A stretch of DNA of 64,000 bases, from positions 52,098,291 to 52,162,290 of the forward strand of contig OX419755.1 of NCBI GenBank assembly GCA_948567375.1, given 5' to 3'. Origin of the DNA: Lunularia cruciata. Taxonomy: Eukaryota > Streptophyta > Marchantiopsida > Lunulariales > Lunulariaceae. Below the pieces are notes generated by a model that saw only the letters and a program-made list of their open reading frames with translations, did no database searches and was not told the origin of the DNA. Below, piece after piece: positions 11,504-23,900 of the stretch. The position numbers and the translations under genes are program-made. Numbering within the stretch: the stretch's first letter is position 1; the number at the start of each line of letters is the position of its first letter.

Positions 11504-14013
11504 ATGAGGGACTAATTTTTTGTTACAAGAATGCCATGTAATCCATTGGAATCCCATAAGAATTTATGGGATGAAAAAGGTGAACCGTAGCTATTTTACA
11601 ACTATGGGCCACAACATGTAAGATTGCAAAGACTATCATCTATGCCCCATAAAAGTTGATGGGACATCTTGTAACATTTCTTTATATCTTTTTGGAAGCC
11701 AAAAATGTACAATTGAAACTTGTTTATGTGTTGCAAAGCAACATAGTTTGTTGGGATACCAATTTTAGATCTAGTAACATTGGCTTCTCCATGAATAAAC
11801 TTGATGTAAATAAAGCAAATGTTACTAGATTTAGGAGTGAGATTATTCATGTTTGGCATATTAGACTAGATCACATGAATGATGGGAAATTGATTATTCT
11901 TTCTGATAGAGATTTGCAATCTAATTTAGGGTTAAGTTAGATTTTGTAAGAATTGTATATTATACAAGCAACGGATTAATTTTTGTCTTAAGACTCATAA
12001 TTCTAAGTAAATTCTTGAGTATATGCATATTGATAGGTAGGGCAATTCTCTTATTGCCTCACTTTCTAGGAAGTGATAATGTATTTATGTTATAGATGAT
12101 GCTCAAGGTATGCATGGATATAATATATATATATCATAAATATGATGTTGTTGAGACTTTTAGGAAGTAGATATCTCAAGAAGTGATATATACTAAGAAC
12201 AAGATGAAGATCATGGAAGTAGTATGAGGCATCTAAGTTCAAATATTGATAGTGAGTATGTTTCCAAGGCTTTTGGGAAGTATTATAAAGAATAGAGGAT
12301 TTCTTGCGACCTTACAACAATGTCTACTCCGTAATAAGATTGCATTGTTGTGTGCAATTGAATGTTAGTGGATTAGGTGTAGAGTATGTTGAGTCAATCT
12401 AGTTTATCACATGAGTTTTGAGTTAAAGTTGTCAAGTTTACTTGGTTATCTTTCTCCTTTTTTTCAAATTAATTCCTTTACTCTTCTTTTTGAATTAAGT
12501 CACAAATTTTTTTCCAATAATTGTGGCTTGAAATTATCTCATTGTGATGCATATCCTCTCATACATAAAAGAATAGGTCAAAATTAGATGATATGGGTTT
12601 CTTTTAGATATTGTAGTAAGGTTACAGGTTATGAGATCCAAAGGTAAATATTAGTAAGGATGTTTCTTTTAATGAGCTCTACACATTGAATGAGAAGGAG
12701 AATGCTACCTCACTTTCAGTTCTCATAATTCCAATACTAACAAGTAAAAATCTACTATCTCTAATTTATTAATAGATAGATTAATCATCATAATTTTCAT
12801 GATTTACCACAAGGGAAGGCTCTTAGATAGATAGAGTGGTTCACAATATACAAAAACAAGATAAGCAAGATATATTTTGTGAACCTCAAGCTAAGATAGC
12901 ACAAGAAGATCAACCAAAATCTTCTAACAAGTGATGAAGATGTATTTTTAGAGCTTGTGAGAATTATGGTAGATGGCCAAATTCATCCTTATTGAAGTAT
13001 TATGATATTGAGTTTTGGGATGATGGAAATGAGTAGATTTTGGAAGAAGCAAAACCTTCTTCATATCATAAAACTTGAGCTTCTTTAGAGAAGAGTAAGT
13101 AGGATAGAACTATGTAGAGAGATATAGTTTGTCATTGACAATGAGATCTAGATAGACTTAAAATAGAATACTTTTAGTGGAACTAGTTGAACAACTAATT
13201 GAAGGATCAACATATCATAGATAGTACATGGGTCTTCAAATTGAAGGAAAATCTACAAATGAGGAGAAGAAGATCTCCAAGGCCAGGTTAGTACCCAAGT
13301 CCTACATGCAAGAGAAAGGTATGGATTACAATAAAGTTTTCACTCAATTGGCTATGTATACAATTGTTAAAATATTTATGTTCTAATTATCTTGTTTGGT
13401 CTTATCTTGGATCAAATGGATGATGTCACAAATTTTCTTTCTTAAAAAAGGTTATCTATATGAGATTACTATTGGGATTTATGAAGAAAGACTATGAGGA
13501 TTGAGTACATACACACCTAAAATCCATGTGTTCATTGAGGTAAGCTCCTAAATAGTAGAAAAATAAATTTGATGACTTCATAAGGACACAAGGCTTCAAG
13601 CAAAGTGTTTGATGTGTATGTGAAGCATGTGAATATTTGGTTCTATATGTTAATGATATATACATTCCAACTAAGGACAAATCTAATAGTGATAAGCTCA
13701 AGCATTGTTAAGGTCTAAATTAAAGATGAGGATTTATGCACATCTGATAGGATCCTTGGAATAGGTGTCATGAATGACTTCAAGAAGTACAAGCTTTGGT
13801 TAATTATTGCAACTATATAAAGAAAGTACTTGCAAGATTCAATATGGAGGATTATAAGTAAATAAGTCTCCTTTGGTTGCACATTTCAACCTTTTTGCCT
13901 TCTTGATGCTAAAGAGAAGCATTCCATATGATAAGGAAATTTTTAATCTTGTGTTCTTGTTCTTAGGAAGAAGTAAATTAGATTGTCAAGTATTCAAGGA
14001 CTTGTCAAGTATT

Positions 14014-14078
14014 CAATAATTTGGCTTAAAAAACGACCATAGTCTAAAGACTATGGTCGTTTTTAAGCCAAATTATTG
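14014..14078. repeat. Near-perfect hairpin, 31-32 nt arms, 2-nt loop
   Basis: The left arm 14014-14045 (CAATAATTTGGC...CATAGTCT) is the reverse complement of the right arm 14048-14078, except for one extra A in a run. The spacer is only two bases. Confidence 0.95.
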
Positions 14079-14659
14079 ATAAGCTATGGAGATGTTGACT
14101 CTGTATAAGATCTTCACAAAGGCAATTTCTTATAAAGTACTCATGTATTCATATGTAGAGGAGGATTGATAAACTAGAGATTTATAAAGAAGAAGTGCAT
14201 CAGTCAATCTACTATAAAGACATAATATAGAGCAATACCAAAGGCAATTTGGCTGGATAGGTTAGTTTTAGTGACTCAATGCTGACCAAAATGAGGTAAA
14301 ATGGTTAGAATTGGTCATCCTATAGAGATAGAAGTCAAAAATAGCTAAAAGATGAAAGAAAGTGTCACCCATGATAATTCTTGATTGTTTCTTGTTTAAC
14401 CTCTTGGTCATGAATCACTCCTAGAAGATTGCAGTGTTGCATCCTATGGTACACTACATAAAAAGGAATATTTTATTATGTCTTTTGTTGCTTGATTATG
14501 AGATTGAGGAGTTGCACCTCTACTTATGTTCTTCATAGATCTCTATCACACTTCTCCTGTCTTGTATGATTTGCCTTCCTCCACTTGTCTATTGTCTAAT
14601 CCAACTTAGGATATTTCTTCTCTTTGGCATGGAATTGCTCCTTGATCTTCTTGAGCTCA

Positions 14660-15034
14660 TCAAAAGCTTTTGGATTCATTGCATTGGTCACTTGAGCAAC
14701 CTAACGAAGATGTGCAACCAACTTGTCCCTTGTGAAATTGCAAATTTATCGAGTCAAAAGAAGTTGCTAAGTGAATATGAGTCATAAATTTATAGCTTTG
14801 GTCAAACCATTCCAAAATTTGGCAGGTATATCCTTGGTGAACCATCATTGTTTGCACATGTGTGCATTTTGGCTCATGTGAATGGTCATCAATTTCTATT
14901 CTTTGTTTAGGTGGCAGTGCATTTAAGTCGTTCAAATTCTCCATGCCAAAGATATTACAAGTGGTTGGTATTCCAATGTGTAATACTATGTTCCCAAAAT
15001 TTTCCCTAAGGTTATCAATGTTGATAACTTGCAA
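14660..15034 (-). CDS. Unrecognised 124-codon open frame, probable transposon remnant
   Basis: I do not recognise this product. It is a 124-codon frame with a plausible continuation toward 14600, where a lysine-rich segment follows on the minus strand. It lacks a recognisable signature and sits in AT-rich, repeat-laden DNA downstream of the copia relic, so a retroelement fragment or chance frame is more likely than a cellular gene. Confidence 0.15.
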   Translation of the reverse strand: MQVINIDNLRENFGNIVLHIGIPTTCNIFGMENLNDLNALPPKQRIEIDDHSHEPKCTHVQTMMVHQGYTCQILEWFDQSYKFMTHIHLATSFDSINLQFHKGQVGCTSSLGCSSDQCNESKSF

Positions 15035-15288
15035 TCAAGAGGATGTCAATCACAAATATTATGATCACAAAGACTATGAAAGAAACAATCACTAGAATTA
15101 CAATCAAAAGCAATATGATCATGATCATGAGTTTCATGATCTTGAGTTTCATGATCACAAAGGCCTTCCTCCTTGTGTTCCTTTAATGTAAGGGAACCAC
15201 AAGGTTTTCCTTGAGGCATCTCCTTGTCCTCTTATATGATTACCTTCTAGATCAGTGATAAGTAGTGAAATATCACGTCTAGCAGTAA

Positions 15289-15520
15289 AAGTCTCCTAAC
15301 CTTCAATAATCTACAAGAATTAAAACAAAGAAAGGAAATCAACTCTTGGGTTTTGAGTTTCTTTAAGTCTCCTAACCTTTCAATAATCTACAAGAATTAA
15401 AACAAAGAAAGAAAATCAACTCTTGGGTTTTGAGTTTCTCTAAGTCTCCTAACCTTTCAATAATCTACGAGAATTCAAACAAAGAAAGAAAAATCAACTC
15501 TTGGGTTTTGAGTTTCTCTA
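15289..15520. repeat. Tandem repeat, three units of 76-78 bp
   Basis: Units start AAGTCTCCTAACCTT at about 15289, 15365 and 15442 and end CTTGGGTTTTGAGTTTCT. They are nearly identical. The unit's end plus the next ~120 bp (TATATAGCCTAGGTAG ... GTTGCTA) recurs diverged at about 15690-15840, an older duplication. Confidence 0.9.
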
Positions 15521-15840
15521 TATATAGCCTAGGTAGACAAACTATAGTTATCTACTTAATAATAACTAGTTAGGTTGCTACTATATATATATAGGCTTTA
15601 GGAAACCAAGTTAGACTTCATTCTAATTCTCATTCTTATGTAGTAAGCATAGTTATAGCTCCAAGAGTAGAGTCAAAGAGGAGAATTTTTATAAGTTTCA
15701 CTCTTGGGTCTTGAGTTACTTTATATATAGCCTAGGTAGAATAACTATAGTTATAAACTTAACCAAAATTAGTCAGGTTGCTATTATATACATGGGCTAG
15801 AGGAAGACAAAGTTTTACTTTATTCTCATTCTAATATAGC

Positions 15841-17400
15841 AACTAAGAAACTAAGTGTAGAGCTCTTGTTGTGATGATTATTCAATAGAGTCAATAAATA
15901 ATTCTATGTGATCTAGTAAATGTAACCTTAGTAGAGGTGAATGACTTATCTCTTGTGTAAGTTACTCTTTGCATGTATCTTATTAAGGATGTACTTTCTA
16001 TGCTAACAACAAGAAAGCGATACTCCTGTTTGCAATATGGTAACCTCTCATAAAATCTTTAACAAATATATCAAACATTGTATCTATAACTCGATTTAAC
16101 TCCAAGCTAGAGGAACAAAGAAGTGAAATTGCTGCATATTGCTATACATGAAGACCTTGGTTGCTATTGCTATGCTTGCTACTCATCTAAGAGGATGGGC
16201 AATCACCTTGTCTAAAATTACATCACATATGAGATCTTTAACCACAACATATACTTCTCTCAATTAATTGTCTTGGACCATATATAAATTTGTATTGACT
16301 TATATCATATAGTCTAAAATGTATACTTATAACTCCTTCAAATGAAATATCCACTCTCTTGCACTACATATACTAATTTTCTTATGGCATCATGAATTTT
16401 CCTATCCTTTGTTTAAAAAAAAAAGCAACAAGTCATATTGACCTTGTGCATCTAAGATAATACAACAAGCATAAGTGAGTGAGGAATGAAGATGTAGGTA
16501 AGTAGACCAATCTTAGACAAAAAATCATTGCTATAAAACTTGAAATTTTACTTAAAGTAACTTGTGTAAGTCAAATGCATTAATGCAAGGTCAATCTAAG
16601 ACACAATAGCTTGCACCTTTGCTTAAGCAAGAGCAAAGATATGCAATAACAATACAAGGAATAGATGTGTCAACTAGAAATGAATGTAGAGCTTGCTCAA
16701 ACTATTGGTCCATCAAGGAAGATGGTAAACCTTTGGTCCAATTAAGAGCAAAAAGGTAAAGGATAGAAGATCATTTTATGCTTGAAGGACAAATCATATT
16801 TCATTTATGTAACAATAATTAGAGAAAAAGATTCCGCTGTCATCTAAATCATACATATATCCTGGATTAACCTATAAATAACCACAAAATGGAAAGAAAA
16901 CAAATATACAAAGAGTAACCATCTATCCAAAAGTGCTACAAGTGCTGCCTGTTTCTACACACACAAATAGTAGAGATGTATATCTATGTGCAGAGCACTA
17001 ACAAATACTCGAAATTAGGTTAATGATATCACCAAAGATTCCGTGAACCCTCTTAACAAAGGTTCTCGATCAAAGTTGATCGGAAGGTTAGAGAAAAAAG
17101 AACAAATGGGGTAAAATAAAGTAAGGCAAATTAATCAACAAGCAATATTAAAAGAAAGTAAATCAAATATACATAAAATATACATTTCTGCATAACTACT
17201 GGTAGGGAAAGGTCATCTATATTAAAGAGAACATTTGCAAGTATTGCATTTTAGAAACTGTGATAAATTCAAAGAATACGTAGGCTATCTCTAATGTAAT
17301 AGATCCCTTCAGAAGTTGGAAGTGAAGAGAATACGAAAAGTAAATCATGCTATACACCTTGATATTAACCTACGTTATTAAATTGAAAAGTAAAGTGGCA
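15841..17400. other. AT-rich intergenic DNA before ALG11
   Basis: No coding frame is seen. Positions 16030-16400 resemble 6880-7250. The remaining sequence to about 17400 is AT-rich with no motif I can name. Confidence 0.4.
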
Positions 17401-17435
17401 AGGTGCCGACTTGTCTCGACTTGTGTAATCTGCGC

Positions 17436-17443
17436 TATAAATA
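17436..17443 (+). promoter_or_regulatory. Possible TATA box upstream of ALG11
   Basis: TATAAATA flanked by GC-rich bases, about 540 bp before the ALG11 ATG, at the point where base composition becomes less AT-rich. Two similar boxes (GTGCCGACTTGTCT and GTGGCCGCCTTGTCT) flank it. The distance would imply a long 5' UTR or a 5' UTR intron, so support is modest. Confidence 0.3.
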
Positions 17444-17977
17444 AGAGAGTCAATTGGCAAAAGTGGCCGCCTTGTCTAATCTGATCTACGATACGAAGAA
17501 AGACTAATGGGACTCACAACAATTTCTTAAAGACAGATGGTGAAACCGACAGGTGGTGAGAAGGGAGACACTACAGAGACAGGTCCTTTGGTGTCAGTCC
17601 CCGTAGAGAGCACACCTACAGCGATGGTTTTAGCTTTCCCTTGTGGACATGCCAAGGTGTCGTCGCGTACTTGTCTTGATCGTCACCAAGGGTTTTCCTC
17701 CTTGTTGAAGGGTTTCACTTTTAGAGTTTACCATCTCTGTCATCATCTGTTCGTGTCTGCATGCAGTAGATGAGGAACTACAGCAGCAGTGGCCAAATTT
17801 GGTGAACAACGAATCCCCGGAAGTAACTACTACAGTTTACGGAGAAAGAAGCACCGCCGAGCTTCATCTGACTAACGAATGCAGGAAGAAGTCTCGAATT
17901 AGTGATACACAAATGTGTACAGTGAAAGAGGTGAAGGTTTGGTGAAGGATTTCTCGGAATTGAAGGAACGGTGAAGG

Positions 17978-20900
17978 ATGGGGCTCATTTTGAGCTTGTT
18001 GGAGCTGGGAGTTGTTTGTATCTTCTTCTTCATAGTTGCGGCATTATACCATGTGAGAAATTGCAAGAGAAGGGCAGAGCCAGTAATAGCCTTTTTCCAT
18101 CCTTATACCGAGGATGGTGGTGGCGGGGAGAGAGTTTTATGGTGTGCAGTGAGGGCGATACAAGAATTGATTCCCGATCACCGGGTGGTGATCTACACTG
18201 GTGATGCTGCCACCTCCGAGTCGCTTGCAGCCCGTGCCTCCGATAAATTCGGAATCAAGCTCACTGAAACTGTGATGGTAGGCCCCTAAGCATTCAATTT
18301 TCTTGTCTGTATGGATTATTTCTGCAAGTAGGGGTTCTAGATATGACTGCATTTTATAATCTACTCAAGCATTATACTAGGTCCTTTTCCTAAGCGGCGA
18401 ATTTCAAAATCTTCAACTGAAAAGCGAGTTATTGGATGATTTGGGGTGTTTACTTAACTTCTGGGCAATTGGAATGCAAACGTATGGCATCATTACGTCC
18501 GAAGGCTTTACCAACTCACATATGAGTGATTGATCGTAACAGGTTGCTCGGCTGCACCGGAGGAAATGGGTAGAATCAGTGACATATCCACGTTTCACTC
18601 TCATAGGACAGAGCTTGGGGTCCATTGTTCTGGGTTGGGAAGCTTTGACCACACTGACTCCCTGGTTGTTCGTGGACACTACTGGCTATGCTTTCACCTA
18701 TCCTCTTGCACGTCTGTTTGGATGCGTAGTTGTTTGCTACACTCATTATCCAACAATCAGCTCCGATATGCTCGCAAGGGTCAAAAGTCGTACTTCAGCA
18801 TACAACAACAATTCAAGTATTGCTAACAGGCAAGTACTTTCACCTGTTCTTTTATATTGGAATAGTATGTCTTTTGATGCGCGTTATGTTGATTCACTGC
18901 TTTTCAAGGGCATCTCTTTTCGTGATAGTCTGTAGTTCCCAACGAAGTACATTGATGAAGAAGATGTTCAATGAATCGAACTAGAGCACATTCTGTATTG
19001 TCACCGTGGAATGAAGTTTACACTCCTGATCAATGTTTCGCTGCACTCGTTAGACCAGATATTAACTGGTAATCTTGAAGAACCGTCGTTGGAGATGAGG
19101 CAAGATAAATTAGATTGGAGCTTAGATTTGAATGTACAATTGGGATATCCATCTATCGTCGTGAAGCACCTATCCGAAGCATCTTATATCTGTTGACTGT
19201 GTATCAATCATGATTTCTTGAGATAGAAGTTTAAGGCAAATCTCAACTAACAGCTATGAGTTCAACAGCCAAAGAAAGTAATTCACAGTGAGAGATGCAT
19301 GTCCTGCTTTGCAGCTTTTGGTTATCGAGCGCAAAGAGTTTCTATTATAGGCTGGTAGCGAGGCTGTACGGTTGGGCTGGCAGCTGCACTCACTTGGCTA
19401 TGGTGAACTCATCGTGGACCCGTAGTCACATTGAGGAGCTATGGAGAATTCCATCGAGAACTGTTCGTGTGTACCCCCCATGTGATACATCTACCCTTCA
19501 GGTGCACCGTTCGTGTCTATCCTCAAAATACATCTGTAACGTCAGGTGCTGCTGTTTTCACGAACGTCTTCCGTTTTCGCTGAGGTCGTAGAGGTTTCAT
19601 AGATCTTTCCCAATTTGCATCTCTATCACCTGAAGATATATGGTATGCTAAAGAGCTGTTGGAACATGCAGTGTCACTTGCTATTTGACCAAGTGTAAGT
19701 TTATCCATGATGTTTTTCTTATTTATGCAATAATATATTTCCAAAATTCTACTCATTGGGCAAGTATTTCTTGAATTAGCCTTGTGGTTCTGTACGCAGG
19801 CATGACCTTGTGAAGGCTATTGACTGTTGGGGTGCACTATGGTAAGCAGGCGCTCCCTTTAGGAAGGGCCGTGAATGATGGGTACATCATATCTGTTGCT
19901 CAGTTCCGCCCAGAAAAGGTAGATTTTTGCCATCTCCTAGTGCTTGATGCATGCTGTATTTTTCTTCTTTCTCCCTGGCCTGGTTAATATAGGTGCAATA
20001 TGGCGTTGACAAGTTTCATAGAATCTTTAGAAAGTTCAAGCGTGGCAACAAGTTATATCTATTCTTACTTATTGTTTCGGGTTCAACCAGGCTCATGGTC
20101 TTCAGTTGGAAGCTTTTCGACTGGCTCTTGATACTTTACAGCAAGGTTCAGACTTCAAAAGAATACGCTTGAAGATTGTGGGCAGTTGCAGAAACGCGGA
20201 AGATGAGGAGCGGGTTTCAAAGCTTAAAGATCTGTGCAAGACACTCTATATTGAGAACCGCGTGGACTTCTGCGTGGACGTTCCATACAGGTACAGTTTC
20301 ATACTATGTGTAAACATTTTTTTTTCTTTCTTTCTGGACTGATCCTCACTATGTGGCTAAGACTCCGGCACTGATGTATGTGCCTGCACTTTTGCTAGCC
20401 CTTGCTTTCCACACTTCCACTTCAGTTCTTTTTGACATTCCCACTCCTTTTGAGCGGCACTTTAGGGGAGCAACCGAGTTTGCCTCGGCACTCATGAGTT
20501 TTCGAGCAGAAACTCGGTATGAGGGGTACTGACAATTGCTCAGCTACTTCGGCACTGCGTGAGGCACTGATGAAGTCGCAGGTGTTTTCATGAAGGTTTA
20601 CTATGGCCATCTTCTGCTTCCCTTTGCTGTTTAGCGTCTCAGGACTCAAGCGTCCATAGCGCTTGTTGCGATATACTTTATATCCTGTCCTTTTTCGCTT
20701 TGCTCTCGTTACCCTGTTACACTTCGACAGGTTTCTGCAGCCACACTATCCTATAGCTCTTACATTGTTCCATTCCCCAGCTAATTCCCTCCTTATTATT
20801 TATCCTTTGCTCTTTGCCTGATTCATAGGACCTCTGGTGTATACAGTGTTCCTACCAGACTACAGCCCACGTTTTTTATTTTTATTGTACACGCACTGCT

Positions 20901-23900
20901 TACTGGCAGTCTTTTACATAGTGTTACCTATTTCTCGCAGTCGTTTGCATAGAGTTCTCGATTTCATGATGGTTTACTAGTCTGTTAGCCATATGTTATT
21001 GTCAATTTGTTTCAATTATGCGTTTGCTTCAAGTTACATTCGATGCATTCTACATTGTGGATTTCTCACTATACTAGCATTGTGAATCTAGTACATTTTG
21101 CTTACCGATCATTTACACCAAAATGAGTTCTGGATAACCCGTTCCCAGAACGGCTTCTGTTCTGGGAACGGCTTCTGTTCTCGTATACCAATATGTGTAA
21201 ACTAAGTTACACCATATATGTAACTCTCATGCAATTCCATTTCCTGAGATGCAATTCATTTCGATTTGCACACGTTCATGCATGCATTTCATATGCACGT
21301 TCTCATAGTTAGTAGGTTAGTTAGTAGGTTAGTTAGTAGGTTCTGGATCCCCCCTTCTTCTAACGGCTTCTGCTCCCATTTCTCAAACAGGTGTAACTCT
21401 CATGGCATGGTTTTACTAAATCATCTTGTATTCTTCGGTATCAAATGTTCCAGTTGCTCAGACTTCGAAAATGATGCAAGCACTTCCAATTTATAACTAC
21501 CATCGATGCATAGTGGGTGCAAGTTTACACATACTTGCCTCTCTATGTTCTTGATAGTTTTGACGATCTTTACCATCAAGAGTCAGAGTCAGACGTGGGT
21601 ATGGACGGGGTTGTTTTACAACGGGTTCTGCATCTCATTATGTAATATGTGTAAGTTCCAGGTAGCACTAGAATGTACCATTTTCCACTACGGGCCCTCT
21701 GACTTCCTAGGGATAAAAGCGACCCCTAGGACCTCACCGTTGTTTCCTACACGGCTCGTCCAAAAACCTTCGTTTTTGAACGCCCTGTGCTTAAGATGTC
21801 GTTTAGACTCCTGTCCCTAGTAATATAGGTAATCCGCTCCATCTTGAACTCTATCCTTCCATACGACCTGCCCACGTTATATATACGGATTAAGTTTTCA
21901 TGACTTTCTCCCCATTCGCCCACCAACAGTTCTCGAGCAGAAGATGCTGTTTGGATTGACGTATAATGCGTCTTACTAAATATTTTAGTTATACTGAATC
22001 TATCCGTCATTTTTTGCGACTAAATTGTTTTTTTTATTCACTTAAATTTGGTCACTTTTTCAAAAAAATTAGCGGGCTTTTTCAAATAAAAAAGGAAAAA
22101 AAAGTTATTTAGAAAAAGAATTTTGAAATTCTTTACATGGAGTAGTGCCATATAGCTCAAAAATTGCACTTTAAACACCCTTTCTGATTGTCTTTTGTTA
22201 TAAGGAATGGTTCTCGCTCTCACATCATTCACTTTCAATGCTTCTGTTACCTGGATCTCTACTCTCTCCCTGTAGTGTTGGTGCTTCTACTGCTGTCATA
22301 TCGCATATACTTAGCATGCTGTTCTCTTCCTTTTCTGCTTTTCAATAGATATATAGGTTACCAATCATTTGCATTTCATGGGTTCTGGATAACCCGTTTC
22401 CAGAATGGCTGCTGCTCTCATATACCTAGATATATTGATCTCCTGTTCTTCGTTACTATGGCCGCCTTCTGCTTCCATCAGTTTGTTTAGTGTCTCAGGA
22501 CTCAAGCGGCCATAGCACTTGCTGTGATATACTCTATCCAGTCCTTTGATGCTTCGCTCCTTCTCAGCCTAGAGACCATCCACTCTTTTCCCCTTTGCTC
22601 CGACTCACATTGGTTCTTTTGCTTCATGTTTTCTGTCCAGTCTGCCAATTTCAGTTCTCTTGATTGGTTTAGTTTTGACTAGTGGGTCTTGAATTACAGC
22701 TTGTCTATTTCGCTACATGCTTTACTTAGCGCTGATCGAGTACATGATGTATATCTGTTCTCTACTGCTGTTGATCAGGATATAGTTGACATTTCGTTTG
22801 TGTTAACCTCGCATTTAATCTGTTAGGTTCTTTACCTTCTTTAGGGTTTCATTTCTCATCTCGATTTGCACATAGCATGTTTACATTTCATATGCACACC
22901 ATTTGCACGAAATGAGTTCTGGATCTCCCGCACGCTTCTGCTCTCATATACTTATTTATGTATACACCTAGTTTCTCCCATAGGCTTGCATACCATGCAG
23001 TTGTACGGGAGTTCTACTTGACTTCTGGACCTGTATATATACAGTCTGCTTCCCTTTGCTGTTTAGTGTCTCAGGACTCAAGCGTCCATAGCTCCATAGC
23101 TCCATAGTGCTTGTTGCGATATACTTTATATCCTGTCCTCTTTCGCTTCGCTCTCGTTACCCTGTTACACTTCGGCATGTCTCTGCAGCCACACCATCCA
23201 ATAGCTCTCTTATTGTTCCACTCCTCCATTCCCCAGCTAATTCCCTCCCTATTTTTTCCCTTTGCTCTTTGCCTGATTCCTGGTTCGACCTCTCGTGTCT
23301 ACAGTGTTCCCCGGATCCAGCCCACGTTTTTTATTTTTATCATTCACGCACTGCTTACTGGCGGTCTATTACATTACGTTTCCTATTTCTCACAGTCGTT
23401 TTCATAGATGTTCTCGATTTCACGTTGTTTACTAGTCCCAGTCCGTTAGCCATATATTATTCTCAATTTGTTTTAATTATGCCTTTGCTTCAGGTTACAT
23501 TCGATGGATTCTACCTTATGGATTTATCACTATTCTAGAATTGTGAATCATGTACATCTTGGTTACCGATCATTTGCATTTCATGAGTTCTGGATAACCC
23601 ATTCCCAGAACAGCTTCTGCTCTCATATACTTATATATACAGTCTGCAATATACTTTATATCCTGTCCTTTTTCGCTTCGCTCTCGCCACCCTGTTACAC
23701 TTCGACAGGTTTCTGCAGCCACACCATCCTATAGCTCTTGCATTGTTCCTCTCCTCCATTCCCCAGCTAATTCCCTCCCTATTATTTTTCCTCCGCCCTT
23801 TGCCTGATTCATGGGACCTCTGGTGTATAGTGTTCCTACCCGACTCCAGCTCACATTTTTTATTTTTATCGTTCATGCACTGCTTACTGGCAGTCTTTTA

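Larger units (their letters stand above)
9150..13950 (+). mobile_element. Decayed Ty1/copia retrotransposon, interrupted by other LTR insertions
   Basis: Pieces of a copia polyprotein lie in order on the plus strand. About 9340-9510 is gag (WQELSNKLY ... INDLVV-like ... LGETLVDDDK). About 9690-9800 has a basic, degenerate zinc-knuckle-like stretch. About 11820-11960 is the GAG-pre-integrase block (VWHIRLDHMNDGKL, DRDLQSNLGLS), followed by a CxxC-type and LEYMH..D..GNS integrase start to about 12350. About 13270-13700 is reverse transcriptase (KARLV-, DYNKVF-, TRQGFKQS- and LYVNDIYIP-like blocks in shifting frames). There are many stops and frameshifts, so the element is dead. Two LTR copies of another family sit between the gag and integrase pieces. 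No terminal repeats of the copia element itself were found, so the ends are approximate. Confidence 0.7.

Noticed and set aside
14014-14078. Hairpin as a microRNA gene
   Set aside because: The arms are too perfect and the 2-nt loop too small for a normal plant precursor; no evidence of transcription.
15289-15520. Array considered as CRISPR
   Set aside because: Units are contiguous with no spacers and the DNA is nuclear plant sequence.
17537-17773. 78-codon ATG frame before ALG11
   Set aside because: No motif or homology; it lies in the ALG11 5' region and is more likely leader sequence.
23107-23538. 143-codon and overlapping frames inside ALG11 intron 5
   Set aside because: They arise from the pyrimidine-rich repeat module (Leu/Ser/Phe-rich translation) and appear in different frames in different copies.
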